DNA from: Lachnospiraceae bacterium M18-1
GTDB taxonomy: Bacteria > Bacillota > Clostridia > Lachnospirales > Lachnospiraceae
Direction: 5' to 3'
DNA: 64,000 nucleotides
NCBI GenBank assembly: GCA_000403295.2
Contig: KE159609.1
Span: 128,142 to 192,141, forward strand
This document shows positions 1 to 9,031 of the stretch, piece after piece. The notes under the pieces were generated by a model. That model was not told the DNA's origin. It was given only the letters and a program-made list of their open reading frames with translations, and made no database searches. Within the stretch, counting starts at the first letter, position 1; the number at the start of each line of letters is the position of its first letter. The position numbers and the translations under genes were made by a program.

Positions 1-14
1 AATAGGCCGGATTC

Positions 15-51
15 GTTGCTGTGAGCACCCGGCGAGGGTGTGAACAGTAAC
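15..51. repeat. Intergenic hairpin repeat, copy 1
   Basis: GTTGCTGT at the left pairs with ACAGTAAC at the right (one G-T pair), with an inner CACC/GGTG stem. The sequence is close to the copy at 3105-3140, and the flank GCCGGATT plus TGCTGTGA recurs at 6857-6880. It lies upstream of a chemoreceptor promoter. Its function is unknown; it may be a dispersed REP-like element. Confidence 0.55.
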
Positions 52-92
52 AAAAAGCAGGTAAAAACATGGAAGGAACTGTCAGAATGCAG

Positions 93-122
93 TTGACAAA
101 TCAATAGAAAAATCCATATAAT
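93..122 (+). promoter_or_regulatory. Sigma-A-type promoter for the chemoreceptor gene
   Basis: TTGACA at 93-98 and TATAAT at 117-122 are both consensus, with an 18-base spacer. The promoter sits about 115 bases upstream of the chemoreceptor start and no other gene lies between. Confidence 0.65.
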
Positions 123-235
123 AACAGTTGGTGATATGATTTGTGGTTCACTAAGCTTTCAAGAAGTCTTCTGCCTCCATCATTCCGGTTGATTTTTTGG
201 GAGCGCTCAGGAAAAAACTAGGAGGTAAAAGAGAA

Positions 236-2209
236 ATGAAAAGCATTCGGACAAAAATCACCCTCTGCCTGATGGTGACGGTCCTGGCTACACAGCTCGT
301 TGTGGGCGCGTCCAGCATTACCCTCAATTACAACAGTACCCTCTCGACTGTGGAACAAATGATGAGTGAGACTGCAACTCTGGCAGCAGAGCGTATTGAA
401 CAGGAGCTGACTGCCTACAAGAATGTCGCTATGGACACAGGCTGCATCGCGCAGCTGCTTGACGAAGAGGTTCCATTGGATGAAAAGCGCTCTATCATTG
501 ATGAAAGAGCCAGCATGCACAATTTCCAGAGGGGGAATATTGTGGGCGCGGACGGCATCAGTATCTTCGATGGAAATGACTATTCCGACCGCGAATATGT
601 CAGGCAGGCCATGCAGGGCAATGTCTATGTATCCGAGCCGCTGATCAGCAAGGTGACGGGAGAACTGTCGATCATGGTGGCGGCGCCGATCTATGAAGGC
701 GGAGAAAAGAGCGCCGGGATCGCAGGTGTTGTTTACTTCGTGCCGAAAGAAACATTTCTGAACGATATTGTTTCTTCGATCAGTGTCAGTGAGAACAGCC
801 GGGCTTATATGATCAACAGCACCGGAGATACGATTGCGGACACCACGCTGGAAACGATCACGGTCCAGAATATTGAAAATGAGGCGCAGAGTGATTCTTC
901 CTTAAAAGAACTGGCAGAGATCCACACATCCATGCGTGAGGGCAAGAATGGTTTCGGAAGCTACAAGAGCGGAAAGAAAGGGATGTTTGCGGCCTATGCT
1001 CCAGTAAACGGTACGTCCGGGTGGAGCGTGGCAGTGGTTGCCCCGAAGTCGGATTATCTTTCTTCCATGTATTTTGACATTGCGGTCAATCTGGTGATGA
1101 TGGTGCTTGCTATCCTGGCTTCGATTTTCGTGGCCCTGCGGCTGGCGAACAGCATCGGACGGCCCATGAAAGCATGCGCGGAGCGTATGCGCCTGCTGGT
1201 AGAAGGAGATCTGGAATCTCCGGTTCCGGAAGTGGTCAGCAGGGACGAGACGGGCTTGCTGACGGAATCTACGGCAGATCTGGTAAACGGCTTATCTGCC
1301 ATTATCCATGACATCGGCTATCTGCTGAAAGAGATGGCAAATCAGAATCTGGATATCCAATCCCGGAACAGGGAGGCATACGTGGGGGATTTCCAGAGCA
1401 TCCTGGTTTCCATGCGTAACTTGAAGGTAGAGCTGAGCGATATCCTGCGGCAGATCAATGAGTCCGCAGACGAGGTATCCAATGCCAGCGGTCAGGTGTC
1501 CTCCAGCGCTCAGAATCTGAGCCAGGGATCCGTGGAGCAGGCCAGCTCCGTACAGCAGCTGGCGGCGCAGATGAGTGAGATATCCGGTCAGGTGAAGAAC
1601 ACAGCGGCGGGCGCGCTGGATGTCCGCCAGCAGACCCATCATGTGGGAGAGGCTGTATCTACCTGCAACAGCCAGATGCAGGAACTGATGAATGCCATGA
1701 CGCGGATTCACTCCAGTTCGGATGAGATCGGAAAGATCATCAAGACCATTGAGGACATTGCGTTCCAGACCAATATCCTGGCATTGAACGCGGCAGTAGA
1801 GGCGGCCAGGGCAGGCGAAGCCGGCAAGGGCTTTGCGGTTGTGGCAGACGAGGTGCGTAACCTGGCGAGCAAATCCGCAGAGGCGTCCAAGAATACGTCC
1901 GTGCTCATTGCGCATTCTACAGAGGCAGTGCAGACAGGGGCCGAGATCGCGAAGAATACGGCGGAAGCCCTTGGAGAGGTTGTGACCAGTATCCAGACTA
2001 TGGTAGAATCCATTGACCAGATCGCGTCCGTGTCCAATGACCAGTCAGATGCGGTTTCTCAGGTCAACGATGGAATCAGCCAGATCGCTACGGTCATACA
2101 GAGCAACAGCGCTACGGCGGAGGAGAGCGCTGCGGCCAGCGAAGAACTTTCAGCAGAGGCTGTGGGCTTGAAGCAGCTGGTTGACCGGTTTACATTTGCA
2201 AAACAATAA
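236..2209 (+). CDS. Methyl-accepting chemotaxis protein, Cache sensor
   Basis: This is a chemoreceptor that senses an external ligand and signals to CheA/CheW. The ATG at 236 is preferred over an in-frame start at 197 because AGGAGG lies just before it, giving 657 residues. A transmembrane helix spans about residues 7-29, followed by an extracellular Cache-type sensor domain to about 275. A second membrane helix lies at about 278-303, then a HAMP domain and a long methyl-accepting coiled coil. The conserved signalling hairpin is visible ([20 protein letters not shown]). The ligand cannot be told from the sequence. The gene is monocistronic with its own promoter and terminator. Chemoreceptor identity is certain; the Cache assignment is likely. 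Confidence 0.93.
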   Translation: MKSIRTKITLCLMVTVLATQLVVGASSITLNYNSTLSTVEQMMSETATLAAERIEQELTAYKNVAMDTGCIAQLLDEEVPLDEKRSIIDERASMHNFQRGNIVGADGISIFDGNDYSDREYVRQAMQGNVYVSEPLISKVTGELSIMVAAPIYEGGEKSAGIAGVVYFVPKETFLNDIVSSISVSENSRAYMINSTGDTIADTTLETITVQNIENEAQSDSSLKELAEIHTSMREGKNGFGSYKSGKKGMFAAYAPVNGTSGWSVAVVAPKSDYLSSMYFDIAVNLVMMVLAILASIFVALRLANSIGRPMKACAERMRLLVEGDLESPVPEVVSRDETGLLTESTADLVNGLSAIIHDIGYLLKEMANQNLDIQSRNREAYVGDFQSILVSMRNLKVELSDILRQINESADEVSNASGQVSSSAQNLSQGSVEQASSVQQLAAQMSEISGQVKNTAAGALDVRQQTHHVGEAVSTCNSQMQELMNAMTRIHSSSDEIGKIIKTIEDIAFQTNILALNAAVEAARAGEAGKGFAVVADEVRNLASKSAEASKNTSVLIAHSTEAVQTGAEIAKNTAEALGEVVTSIQTMVESIDQIASVSNDQSDAVSQVNDGISQIATVIQSNSATAEESAAASEELSAEAVGLKQLVDRFTFAKQ

Positions 2210-2232
2210 ACAGAGTACATAGTAACGGCAGG

Positions 2233-2280
2233 CTGCCGGGGAATGTGAAGTAAAAACAGCATTTCCCGGCACTTTTTTAT
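2233..2280 (+). terminator. Rho-independent terminator after the chemoreceptor gene
   Basis: CTGCCGGGGAATG pairs with CATTTCCCGGCA around a short A-rich loop, followed by a T-rich run at 2273-2279. Confidence 0.8.
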
Positions 2281-2331
2281 TCTATAGAAACTTCTCCGAA
2301 TTTTCCTATAGAACAAAAACCCTCCGGGGGG

Positions 2332-2411
2332 GCGCAGCTACGCGCGCGGAACAAAAGCTGCGCTGCTAAAAATGTAACAACGCGGGAGTGTGCGAAGCGC
2401 ACTTTTGTTCT
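2332..2411. repeat. Two GC-rich intergenic hairpins
   Basis: The 363-base gap before the MarR gene holds two palindromes. GCGCAGCT (2332-2339) pairs with AGCTGCGC (2356-2363). GTGCG (2390-2394) pairs with CGCAC (2398-2402), followed by TTTT. The composition is much richer in GC than the promoter beside it. It may be a dispersed intergenic element or a second terminator. Confidence 0.4.
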
Positions 2412-2431
2412 CTGTCTGTGAATAGTAACTC

Positions 2432-2459
2432 TTGACAAATCATTTTCAGGTGGTAAAAT
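2432..2459 (+). promoter_or_regulatory. Promoter of the MarR-ABC exporter operon
   Basis: TTGACA at 2432-2437 and TAAAAT at 2454-2459 are separated by 16 bases. The promoter lies directly upstream of the palindrome at 2472-2514. Confidence 0.6.
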
Positions 2460-2471
2460 ATGTTTTGTGAA

Positions 2472-2514
2472 CTAATTGTTTTATGAATGAACAATATGCG
2501 CATAAAACAATTAG
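2472..2514. promoter_or_regulatory. Candidate MarR operator palindrome
   Basis: CTAATTGTTTTATG (2472-2485) and CATAAAACAATTAG (2501-2514) are perfect 14-base inverted repeats separated by 15 bases, just downstream of the -10 box. The position suits repression of its own operon by the MarR protein encoded next. That assignment is an inference from position and symmetry. Confidence 0.6.
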
Positions 2515-2573
2515 CAACACATACAGTTTTACAGACAAACATAGAAGGTTCAGAAAAAGGGAGGCCGGTATTT

Positions 2574-3026
2574 ATGGATGAAATACGCAGTATCAGCGAC
2601 CAGGCGGGGTTTGAGATTCACAGGACAGACCATATGATGTCCCGGAAGCTCGAGGCGGGAGTCAAGGCAGAGGGGATTGACGAGATCACACTGACCCACG
2701 GCTGGATCATCCGTTTTCTTTATGAGAACCAGGAGAGGGACATTTACCAGAAGGATATTGAAAAATATTTTCTGGTAGGCAGGTCCACCGTGACGAATAT
2801 CATTCAGCTGATGGAGAAGAAGGGACTGATCCGCCGGGAATTTGTAGAATATGATGCAAGGCTGAAAAAAGTGCTCTTAACAGAAAAGGGGATTCAGGCA
2901 CATGAGACCATCAAGGCCCTGATCCGAGAGATGAATACCGGACTGCTTGACGGGATCGAGGAAGAGGATGTACAGGTTTTTTTGAAAGTGATCCGCCGGA
3001 TCCGGGAAAATATAGAAAAGCGGTGA
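2574..3026 (+). CDS. MarR-family transcriptional regulator
   Basis: This is a 150-residue winged-helix DNA-binding regulator of MarR length. The ATG at 2574 is preferred to an upstream in-frame ATG at 2487 because AAAGGGAGG lies 10 bases before it, and the upstream region coincides with the operator-like palindrome. The recognition-helix region reads VGRSTVTNIIQLMEKKGLIRRE, followed by a wing with YDARLKKVLLTEKG, both typical of MarR. The two genes downstream form an ABC exporter, so it probably controls efflux in response to a small molecule. The ligand is unknown. Confidence 0.88.
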   Translation: MDEIRSISDQAGFEIHRTDHMMSRKLEAGVKAEGIDEITLTHGWIIRFLYENQERDIYQKDIEKYFLVGRSTVTNIIQLMEKKGLIRREFVEYDARLKKVLLTEKGIQAHETIKALIREMNTGLLDGIEEEDVQVFLKVIRRIRENIEKR

Positions 3027-3104
3027 TATATGAACGCAGTTTCCCGGTCAGGCAGGATTTAGATGCCTGGGCAGGACAAGGGGAAGGTTATAAGGGGAAA
3101 AAAG

Positions 3105-3140
3105 TGTTACTGTGAGCATCCGGCAGGTGTGAGCAGCAGC
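3105..3140. repeat. Intergenic hairpin repeat, copy 2
   Basis: The sequence runs from GTTACTGTGAGCATCCGG to GTGTGAGCAGCAGC and matches the copy at 15-51 almost base for base in its outer arms. It lies between the MarR stop and the ABC exporter ribosome site, so it would be inside the operon transcript. Confidence 0.5.
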
Positions 3141-3165
3141 AAAGCAGCAGGAAGGAGGAAGCCCT

Positions 3166-4962
3166 ATGATCAGGACTTTATTAAAGGAAGTAAAGGAATA
3201 CAAACGAGCATCCATCGCGACTCCCATGTTTATGATCCTGGAGGTTTTGATGGAGACTCTGATCCCGTTTCTGATGGCGTCGATCATCGACGACGGAGTC
3301 AATGCAGGGAACATCGGACACATATACAGGGTAGGAGGGCTGATGGTCGCGGCCGCGGCCATCGGCCTGTTTGCCGGGATGGCGGGAGGACGCTTCGGCG
3401 CCAAAGCTTCCGCCGGATTCGCGAAGAATCTGCGGGAATCCATGTTCAACCATATCCAGACATTTTCATTTGCAAATATTGACAAATACAGTACCGCCGG
3501 GCTGGTCACCCGTCTGACCACCGACGTTACCAACCTGCAGAACGCATACCAGATGATCCTGCGGATGTTTACCCGGGCGCCTGCCAGCATGCTCTGCGCC
3601 ATGATCATGGCATTCCGCATCAACGCAAGGCTGTCCTGCATTTATCTGGCCGCAGTCATTATTTTGGGGATCATCTTATTTTTCATCATACGACATGCCA
3701 CCGGATTTTTCCAGCAGGCATTTCCCAAGTACGATGAGCTAAATGCCTCCGTCCAGGAAAATGTATCCGCGGTCCGGGTGGTGAAGGCGTATGTTCGGGA
3801 GGAGCAGGAGACAGGCAAATTCCAGAAAGCCAGCCAGAACATTTACAACATCTTTGTGAAGGCGGAGTGCAACGTGATCGTCAATGCGCCGCTGATGATG
3901 TTCACAGTCTATACATGTATCATCCTGATCAGCTGGCTGGGTGCGAAGATGATCGTCAGTTCCGTGCTGACGACAGGAGAGCTGATGAGCCTGCTGGCGT
4001 ACTGCATGAATATCCTGATGAGTCTGATGATGCTGTCCATGGTATTTGTCATGATCTCTATGAGTATGGCAAGCATCCGGCGTATTTGCGAGGTGTTGAA
4101 TGAGACCAGCGACCTGCACAACCCGAAAGAGCCTGTTACCTGCGTGAAGGACGGGAGCATCACCTTCCGCCATGTGGACTTTTCCTATAAAAAAGACAGC
4201 GCCGAGCCGGTGCTCAAGGACATCGATCTGGAGATCCGTTCCGGTGAGACGATCGGCATCATCGGGGGAACCGGAAGCGCCAAGACCAGCCTGGTCAACC
4301 TGGTGAGCCGCCTCTATGACGTGTCGGAGGGGGAAGTGCTGGTAGGCGGAAAAAATGTAAAGGAATACGATATGGAAGCATTGCGGAATCAGGTGTCTGT
4401 GGTGCTGCAGAATAATGTGCTCTTCTCAGGAAGTATTCTGGATAATCTCCGGTGGGGCAATCCGGATGCCTCTGACGCGGAATGCGAAGAAGCGTGCAGG
4501 CTGGCCTGTGCTGATGAATTTATCCGGAGGTTCCCGGACGGATACCGGACCCATATCGAGCAGGGAGGAAGCAACGTGTCTGGAGGTCAGAAGCAGCGGC
4601 TTTGTATTGCCCGCGCCCTGCTGAAAAAACCGAAGATCCTGATCCTGGACGACAGCACCAGCGCGGTGGATACGGCCACAGACAGCAGGATCCGGCGGGC
4701 CTTCCGGGAGGAGATCCCGGATACGACCAAGCTGATCATTGCCCAGAGGATTTCCAGTGTGCAGGATGCGGATCGGATCATTGTCATGGAGGAAGGCCGG
4801 ATCGACGGCTTCGGAACCCATGAAGAGCTGCTTGCAGGAAACGAGATCTACCGCGAGGTCTATGAGTCCCAGACTCAGGGCGGCGGAGACTTTGATGAGA
4901 GCAGCAGGAAAGATCATGAGGATAGCAGAAAGGAAGGTGAAGTGTCATGCCAGGACCGATGA
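3166..4962 (+). CDS. ABC exporter half, degenerate-site subunit
   Basis: This 598-residue protein has an N-terminal six-helix membrane domain (about 1-310) and a C-terminal ATPase domain. Walker A is GGTGSAKTS at 367-375 and the signature VSGGQ is at 471-475. Walker B ends in LDD, with Asp496 where the catalytic Glu would normally be. With the next gene it forms a heterodimeric exporter of the LmrCD/BmrCD/TM287-288 type, in which one ATP site is inactive. AGGAGG precedes the ATG at 3166. The gene overlaps its partner by 16 bases. The substrate is unknown; drug or peptide export is the usual role in this family. Confidence 0.92.
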   Translation: MIRTLLKEVKEYKRASIATPMFMILEVLMETLIPFLMASIIDDGVNAGNIGHIYRVGGLMVAAAAIGLFAGMAGGRFGAKASAGFAKNLRESMFNHIQTFSFANIDKYSTAGLVTRLTTDVTNLQNAYQMILRMFTRAPASMLCAMIMAFRINARLSCIYLAAVIILGIILFFIIRHATGFFQQAFPKYDELNASVQENVSAVRVVKAYVREEQETGKFQKASQNIYNIFVKAECNVIVNAPLMMFTVYTCIILISWLGAKMIVSSVLTTGELMSLLAYCMNILMSLMMLSMVFVMISMSMASIRRICEVLNETSDLHNPKEPVTCVKDGSITFRHVDFSYKKDSAEPVLKDIDLEIRSGETIGIIGGTGSAKTSLVNLVSRLYDVSEGEVLVGGKNVKEYDMEALRNQVSVVLQNNVLFSGSILDNLRWGNPDASDAECEEACRLACADEFIRRFPDGYRTHIEQGGSNVSGGQKQRLCIARALLKKPKILILDDSTSAVDTATDSRIRRAFREEIPDTTKLIIAQRISSVQDADRIIVMEEGRIDGFGTHEELLAGNEIYREVYESQTQGGGDFDESSRKDHEDSRKEGEVSCQDR

Positions 4963-6851
4963 ACAGAGGACCGAGAGGAATGAAGCCCCGCGTCAAGAAC
5001 CCGGGGAAGCTTTTGGCGCGGCTGATGCGCTATGTATTCCGGGACTATAAGATTCATTGCATTTTCGTATTAATCTTCATATTTCTGGGTGTGATCGCCA
5101 ATGTCCAGGGGACCATGTTTACGAAAAATCTGATCGACGATTATATTACGCCGTTCCTTTTGACGGATACGCCGGATTTTTCTCCGCTGGCGCATGCGAT
5201 CGGAAGGGTGGCCGTATTTTACGCTGTGGGAATCATTTCGACCTATGCGTACAACCGGATCATGGTGACGGTGACCCAGGGAACACTGCGGGATATGAGA
5301 AATGAACTGTTCGCCCATATGCAGAAGCTGCCGATCAAATATTTTGACACCCATGCGCACGGCGATATCATGTCGGTCTACACCAACGATATTGACACAT
5401 TGCGTCAGATGATCAGCCAGAGCATCCCTCAGATCATCAACAGCGCCATTACCGTTGTCAGCGTCTTTGTCAGCATGGTGATCCTGAGTATCCCGCTGAC
5501 GGCTGTGACTTTGATCATGGTTGCGGTGATGCTGTTCTGCTCCCAGAAGTCCGCCGCAAACAGCGGAAGATATTTCCTGGAGCAGCAGAGGAACTTAGGC
5601 GCGGTGAACGGATATATTGAGGAAATGATGAACGGCCAGAAGGTGGTCAAGGTATTCTGCCATGAGGAAGAGAGCAAAAAGGAATTTAAGGAGCTGAATG
5701 ATAAGCTCTTTGTCAGCGCGGACCGGGCCAATACATTTGCTAATTTCCTGGGTCCCATCAACGCCCAGCTTGGAAATATCAGCTACGTGATCTGCGCCAT
5801 GGCAGGCGGCGTTCTTGCTCTGAACAAGGTGGGAGGATTCACCCTGGGCGGGCTTGCCAGCTTTCTGACTTTTAACAAAAGCTTCAGCATGCCCATCAAC
5901 CAGGTCAGCCAGCAGCTGAACGCTATCGTCATGGCGATGGCAGGCGCGGAGCGGATCTTCCAGCTCATGGATGAACCGGAGGAGACCGACGCGGGCTATG
6001 TGACCCTGGTCAATGTGACAGAGGAAGGCGGAGAACTGAAAGAGAGCCGGGAGCGCACCGGAAGATGGGCGTGGAAGCATGTCCATCAGGCAGACCAGTC
6101 CGTGGACTATGTGGAGCTTACAGGAAATGTGGTCTTTGACGGGGTGGATTTTGGCTACAATGACGACAAGATCGTGCTCCATGATGTAAAATTATTTGCC
6201 GAGCCGGGGCAGAAGATCGCTTTCGTCGGTTCCACCGGGGCGGGCAAGACCACGATCACGAACCTGATCAACCGGTTCTACGACATCCAGGATGGAAAGA
6301 TCCGGTACGACGGCATCAATGTCAATAAGATCAAAAAAGCGGATCTGCGCCGTTCCCTTGGGATCGTGCTGCAGGATACCCACCTGTTTACCGGGACAGT
6401 GAAGGAAAATATCCGTTTCGGCAAGCTGGACGCCACAGAAGAAGAGATCGTGGCAGCGGCAAAGCTGGCGAATGCGGACGGATTTATCCGAAGGCTTCCT
6501 AACGGGTATGATACCATGCTCACCGGGGACGGCGCCAACTTAAGCCAGGGCCAGCGCCAGCTTCTTGCCATCGCCCGGGCGGCTGTAGCGGATCCTCCGG
6601 TGCTGATCCTGGATGAAGCGACCAGTTCCATTGATACGAGAACAGAGCGGATCATCCAGGAGGGCATGGACCGTCTGATGAGCGGAAGGACTACATTTGT
6701 GATCGCCCATCGGCTGTCCACGGTACGCAATTCGGACTGCATCATGGTACTGGAACAGGGACGGATCATCGAACGGGGAACCCACGACCAGCTGATCGAG
6801 GAACAGGGGAAATATTATCAGCTGTATACCGGGAACGCGATCACGGCGTAA
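4947..6851 (+). CDS. ABC exporter half, catalytic-site subunit
   Basis: This 634-residue partner of the preceding exporter half has a membrane domain at about residues 30-335 and an ATPase domain after about 390. Walker A is GSTGAGKTT (428-436). Walker B ends in canonical LDE with Glu557, and the H-loop His is near 588. Its signature is the altered LSQGQ (532-536). This is the complementary pattern to the first subunit, so each ATP site combines one normal and one altered half. A polar stretch of about 40 residues (350-390) links the two domains. The start overlaps the previous gene, implying translational coupling. MarR control is inferred. Confidence 0.92.
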   Translation: MPGPMNRGPRGMKPRVKNPGKLLARLMRYVFRDYKIHCIFVLIFIFLGVIANVQGTMFTKNLIDDYITPFLLTDTPDFSPLAHAIGRVAVFYAVGIISTYAYNRIMVTVTQGTLRDMRNELFAHMQKLPIKYFDTHAHGDIMSVYTNDIDTLRQMISQSIPQIINSAITVVSVFVSMVILSIPLTAVTLIMVAVMLFCSQKSAANSGRYFLEQQRNLGAVNGYIEEMMNGQKVVKVFCHEEESKKEFKELNDKLFVSADRANTFANFLGPINAQLGNISYVICAMAGGVLALNKVGGFTLGGLASFLTFNKSFSMPINQVSQQLNAIVMAMAGAERIFQLMDEPEETDAGYVTLVNVTEEGGELKESRERTGRWAWKHVHQADQSVDYVELTGNVVFDGVDFGYNDDKIVLHDVKLFAEPGQKIAFVGSTGAGKTTITNLINRFYDIQDGKIRYDGINVNKIKKADLRRSLGIVLQDTHLFTGTVKENIRFGKLDATEEEIVAAAKLANADGFIRRLPNGYDTMLTGDGANLSQGQRQLLAIARAAVADPPVLILDEATSSIDTRTERIIQEGMDRLMSGRTTFVIAHRLSTVRNSDCIMVLEQGRIIERGTHDQLIEEQGKYYQLYTGNAITA

Positions 6852-6856
6852 AATTG

Positions 6857-6880
6857 CCGGATTTGCTGCTGTGAACAGCG
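6857..6880. repeat. Partial intergenic repeat, copy 3
   Basis: GCCGGATTTGCTGCTGTGAA matches the left flank and first arm of the copy at 6-29, and GCTGCTGTGAACAGC is itself nearly palindromic. It lies directly after the ABC operon. Confidence 0.4.
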
Positions 6881-6932
6881 GGCACTATTTACTCGGTTAT
6901 TAATGCAATGATGTACTAGAGGAGCAGAACAG

Positions 6933-7823
6933 ATGGAATATATTCCCGCCAAAACGATCGTAACAAAGACAAAGGCCCCGTCCCAGTGGTTTGGGATTGA
7001 TTATAATATGAATATTTACAAAGGCTGCTGCCACGGCTGTATTTATTGCGACAGCCGTTCCGACTGCTATCAGATTGAAGAGTTTGACCGGGTGCGGGCC
7101 AAGGAAAATGCGCTGCAGATCATCCGGGACGACCTCCGCAGAAAAACAAAAACCGGCGTGGTCGGTACAGGCGCTATGAGCGATCCTTACAATCCCTTTG
7201 AGAAAAAGCTGGAACTGACACGCCATGCTCTGGAATTGTGTGATGCGTTTGAGTTCGGCGCGGCGGTTGCGACAAAGAGCGCACTGCTGGAGCGGGATAT
7301 CGATATCCTGCAGAGTATTGCGGAGCACTCCCCGGTGCTGCTGAAGGTTACGGTAACGACGGCAGATGACGGCCTGGGAAAGAAGATCGAGCCACACGTT
7401 TCCCTGCCGGGGGAAAGACTGCGGATGATTGACAAATTGAGTCAAAGCGGACTGTATGCCGGAATCCTGCTGATGCCGGTACTGCCTTTTCTGGAGGACA
7501 GCGAGGAAAGCATCGGGGAGATCATCCGGCGGGCGGAAGCGGCCGGAGCCAGGTTTATCTATCCGGCGTTCGGCATGACGCTGCGGGGAAACCAGCGGGA
7601 CTGGTATTTTCGAAAGCTGGAGGAATTATTCCCGGGGGAAGGGCTGGCGGACAGATACCAGAAACGGTACGGGAATTATTATGAGTGCCGCAGCCCCCGG
7701 GCGAAAAGGCTGTGGGAATACTTTGCAGGGGAATGTGAGAAACGGGGGATCGTGTACCGGATGGAGGACATCATCAGTCAGTATAAGAGGCCTTACCGGG
7801 TGGAGCAGCTGAGTTTGTTCTGA
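6933..7823 (+). CDS. SPL-family radical SAM protein
   Basis: This 296-residue radical SAM enzyme carries the iron-sulphur ligand motif C-x3-C-x2-C in GCCHGCIYCDSR near residue 30. It resembles the spore-photoproduct-lyase-like family that is widespread in Clostridia (Rv2578c-type) and is not necessarily a photoproduct lyase. A GTGAMSDPYNPFE block, common in this family, follows. Its reaction is unknown. It has a plausible site GAGGAG before the ATG and a strong terminator downstream at 7951-7997. Confidence 0.85.
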   Translation: MEYIPAKTIVTKTKAPSQWFGIDYNMNIYKGCCHGCIYCDSRSDCYQIEEFDRVRAKENALQIIRDDLRRKTKTGVVGTGAMSDPYNPFEKKLELTRHALELCDAFEFGAAVATKSALLERDIDILQSIAEHSPVLLKVTVTTADDGLGKKIEPHVSLPGERLRMIDKLSQSGLYAGILLMPVLPFLEDSEESIGEIIRRAEAAGARFIYPAFGMTLRGNQRDWYFRKLEELFPGEGLADRYQKRYGNYYECRSPRAKRLWEYFAGECEKRGIVYRMEDIISQYKRPYRVEQLSLF

Positions 7824-7950
7824 AAGATTTTCTCTTGATATTGCTGCTCAGTACCCTTATGATATAAGGAAATAAATTCTGGTGAAGCAGAAGAAAGACA
7901 TCCGATATCCCAATACCTCTGCGGATTTGATCCGGCGAGTTAAAAAAATG

Positions 7951-7997
7951 AAAAAAGCTGCGGCATCAGAATGACAATGGATGCCGCAGCTTTTTTC
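7951..7997. terminator. Bidirectional rho-independent terminator
   Basis: AAAAAAGCTGCGGCATC pairs perfectly with GATGCCGCAGCTTTTTT around a 12-base loop. The A run before and T run after make it usable on both strands. Confidence 0.9.
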
Positions 7998-8097
7998 TAT
8001 ATTACAGAGTGATTCCTTTAACAGTTCCTTTTGTCTCTTGACGTATGGTCAGATTAAAATAAAGTGACGACTAAATTATACGAAAGAGGTGGCAGAA

Positions 8098-8697
8098 ATG
8101 GGAGCGGTATATGGATATGTTCGTGTAAGCACCAGAGAACAGAACGAAGACAGGCAGATCATGGCGTTGAATGAAAAGAAGGTTCCGAAAAAGAATATTT
8201 ACATTGATAAACAATCCGGAAAAGATTTTCAACGTCCCATGTATCATCGGATGCTGAAAAAATTGAGGAGGGACGATCTGATCTATGTGAAGAGCATTGA
8301 CCGTCTGGGAAGAAATTATGAGGAAATCCTGGAGCAGTGGAGAATCCTGACAAAAGAGAAAAAAGTAGACATTGTCGTACTTGATATGGAGCTTTTGGAT
8401 ACGCGCCGGGGCAAGGATCTGATGGGGACATTTTTAAGTGATATCGTACTGCAGGTGCTTTCCTTCGTGGCGCAAAATGAACGGGAGAATATCAGACAGC
8501 GGCAGAGAGAAGGAATAGAAGCCGCAAAACTGCGGGGAGTACGCTTTGGCAGGCCCCTGCGGAAAGTTCCGGATAACTTTGAACAGGTCTGTTATAGGTG
8601 GATATGCGGTGAGATTATCGGAAAAGAAGCGGCGCAGCTATGCGATATGCCGTTAACAACGTTCTATGGAAGAGCAAAGAAGCTGCGGGATCAATAA
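8098..8697 (+). CDS. Small serine recombinase (resolvase/invertase family)
   Basis: This 199-residue site-specific recombinase has an N-terminal resolvase catalytic domain. The nucleophile Ser is in YVRVSTREQ, and the conserved Arg residues appear in DRLGRN and in QNERENIRQRQREG. A short C-terminal helix-turn-helix follows (about 150-199). The ATG at 8098 is chosen over an in-frame GTG at 8089 because AGAGG lies about 9 bases upstream. It stands alone between two terminated units, and no transposon ends or invertible segment were seen next to it. It could be a resolvase remnant or an invertase acting at a distant site. Confidence 0.88.
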   Translation: MGAVYGYVRVSTREQNEDRQIMALNEKKVPKKNIYIDKQSGKDFQRPMYHRMLKKLRRDDLIYVKSIDRLGRNYEEILEQWRILTKEKKVDIVVLDMELLDTRRGKDLMGTFLSDIVLQVLSFVAQNERENIRQRQREGIEAAKLRGVRFGRPLRKVPDNFEQVCYRWICGEIIGKEAAQLCDMPLTTFYGRAKKLRDQ

Positions 8698-8794
8698 AAA
8701 TACTCAAGTGCATACACAAATTCTAAGAATCACAACATGATTCTATAATTTTATTCTATATTTTATGAAGCCTTGTGAAGAACCGGAAAAAATC

Positions 8795-8823
8795 TTGACA
8801 GTAATGTAGGTTTTAGTTATAAT
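8795..8823 (+). promoter_or_regulatory. Promoter of greA-lysS
   Basis: TTGACA (8795-8800) and TATAAT (8818-8823) are perfect hexamers with a 17-base spacer. The leader to greA is about 200 bases. No T-box or other riboswitch was recognised in it, only the hairpin at 8923-8970. Confidence 0.8.
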
Positions 8824-8922
8824 ATTTGAATTGTGAAATATAAGTATCAGTAGGGATTCCTATTGAAAGAGCCGGAAGATAAGAGGCAGAAAGACAGCAG
8901 AGCGCAGGCGGAAAAAGGATAA

Positions 8923-8970
8923 GCTGTTATTGCTCACAAGCGGAGTGGGTTTACAGTAATAATTATCAGC
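8923..8970. repeat. Hairpin in the greA leader, related to the intergenic repeats
   Basis: GCTG plus TTATTGCT (8923-8934) pairs with AGTAATAA (8955-8962) and CAGC (8967-8970). The arms resemble the GTTACTGT/ACAGTAAC arms of the copies at 15 and 3105. It would form in the greA-lysS leader RNA. Confidence 0.4.
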
Positions 8971-9031
8971 CTGTCAGCAGACAATACAGAGAGAAAACAG
9001 ATAGAATGAAAGAGAGGAAGCAAAGGTCATC

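Noticed and set aside
1292..1915. 207-codon open frame on the minus strand
   Set aside because: It lies wholly inside the chemoreceptor gene in the conserved signalling region, lacks a ribosome site and resembles no protein; it is a shadow of the coding strand.
8824..9031. T-box or other riboswitch in the greA-lysS leader
   Set aside because: No T-box sequence, specifier loop or terminator/antiterminator pair was found; only the single hairpin at 8923-8970.
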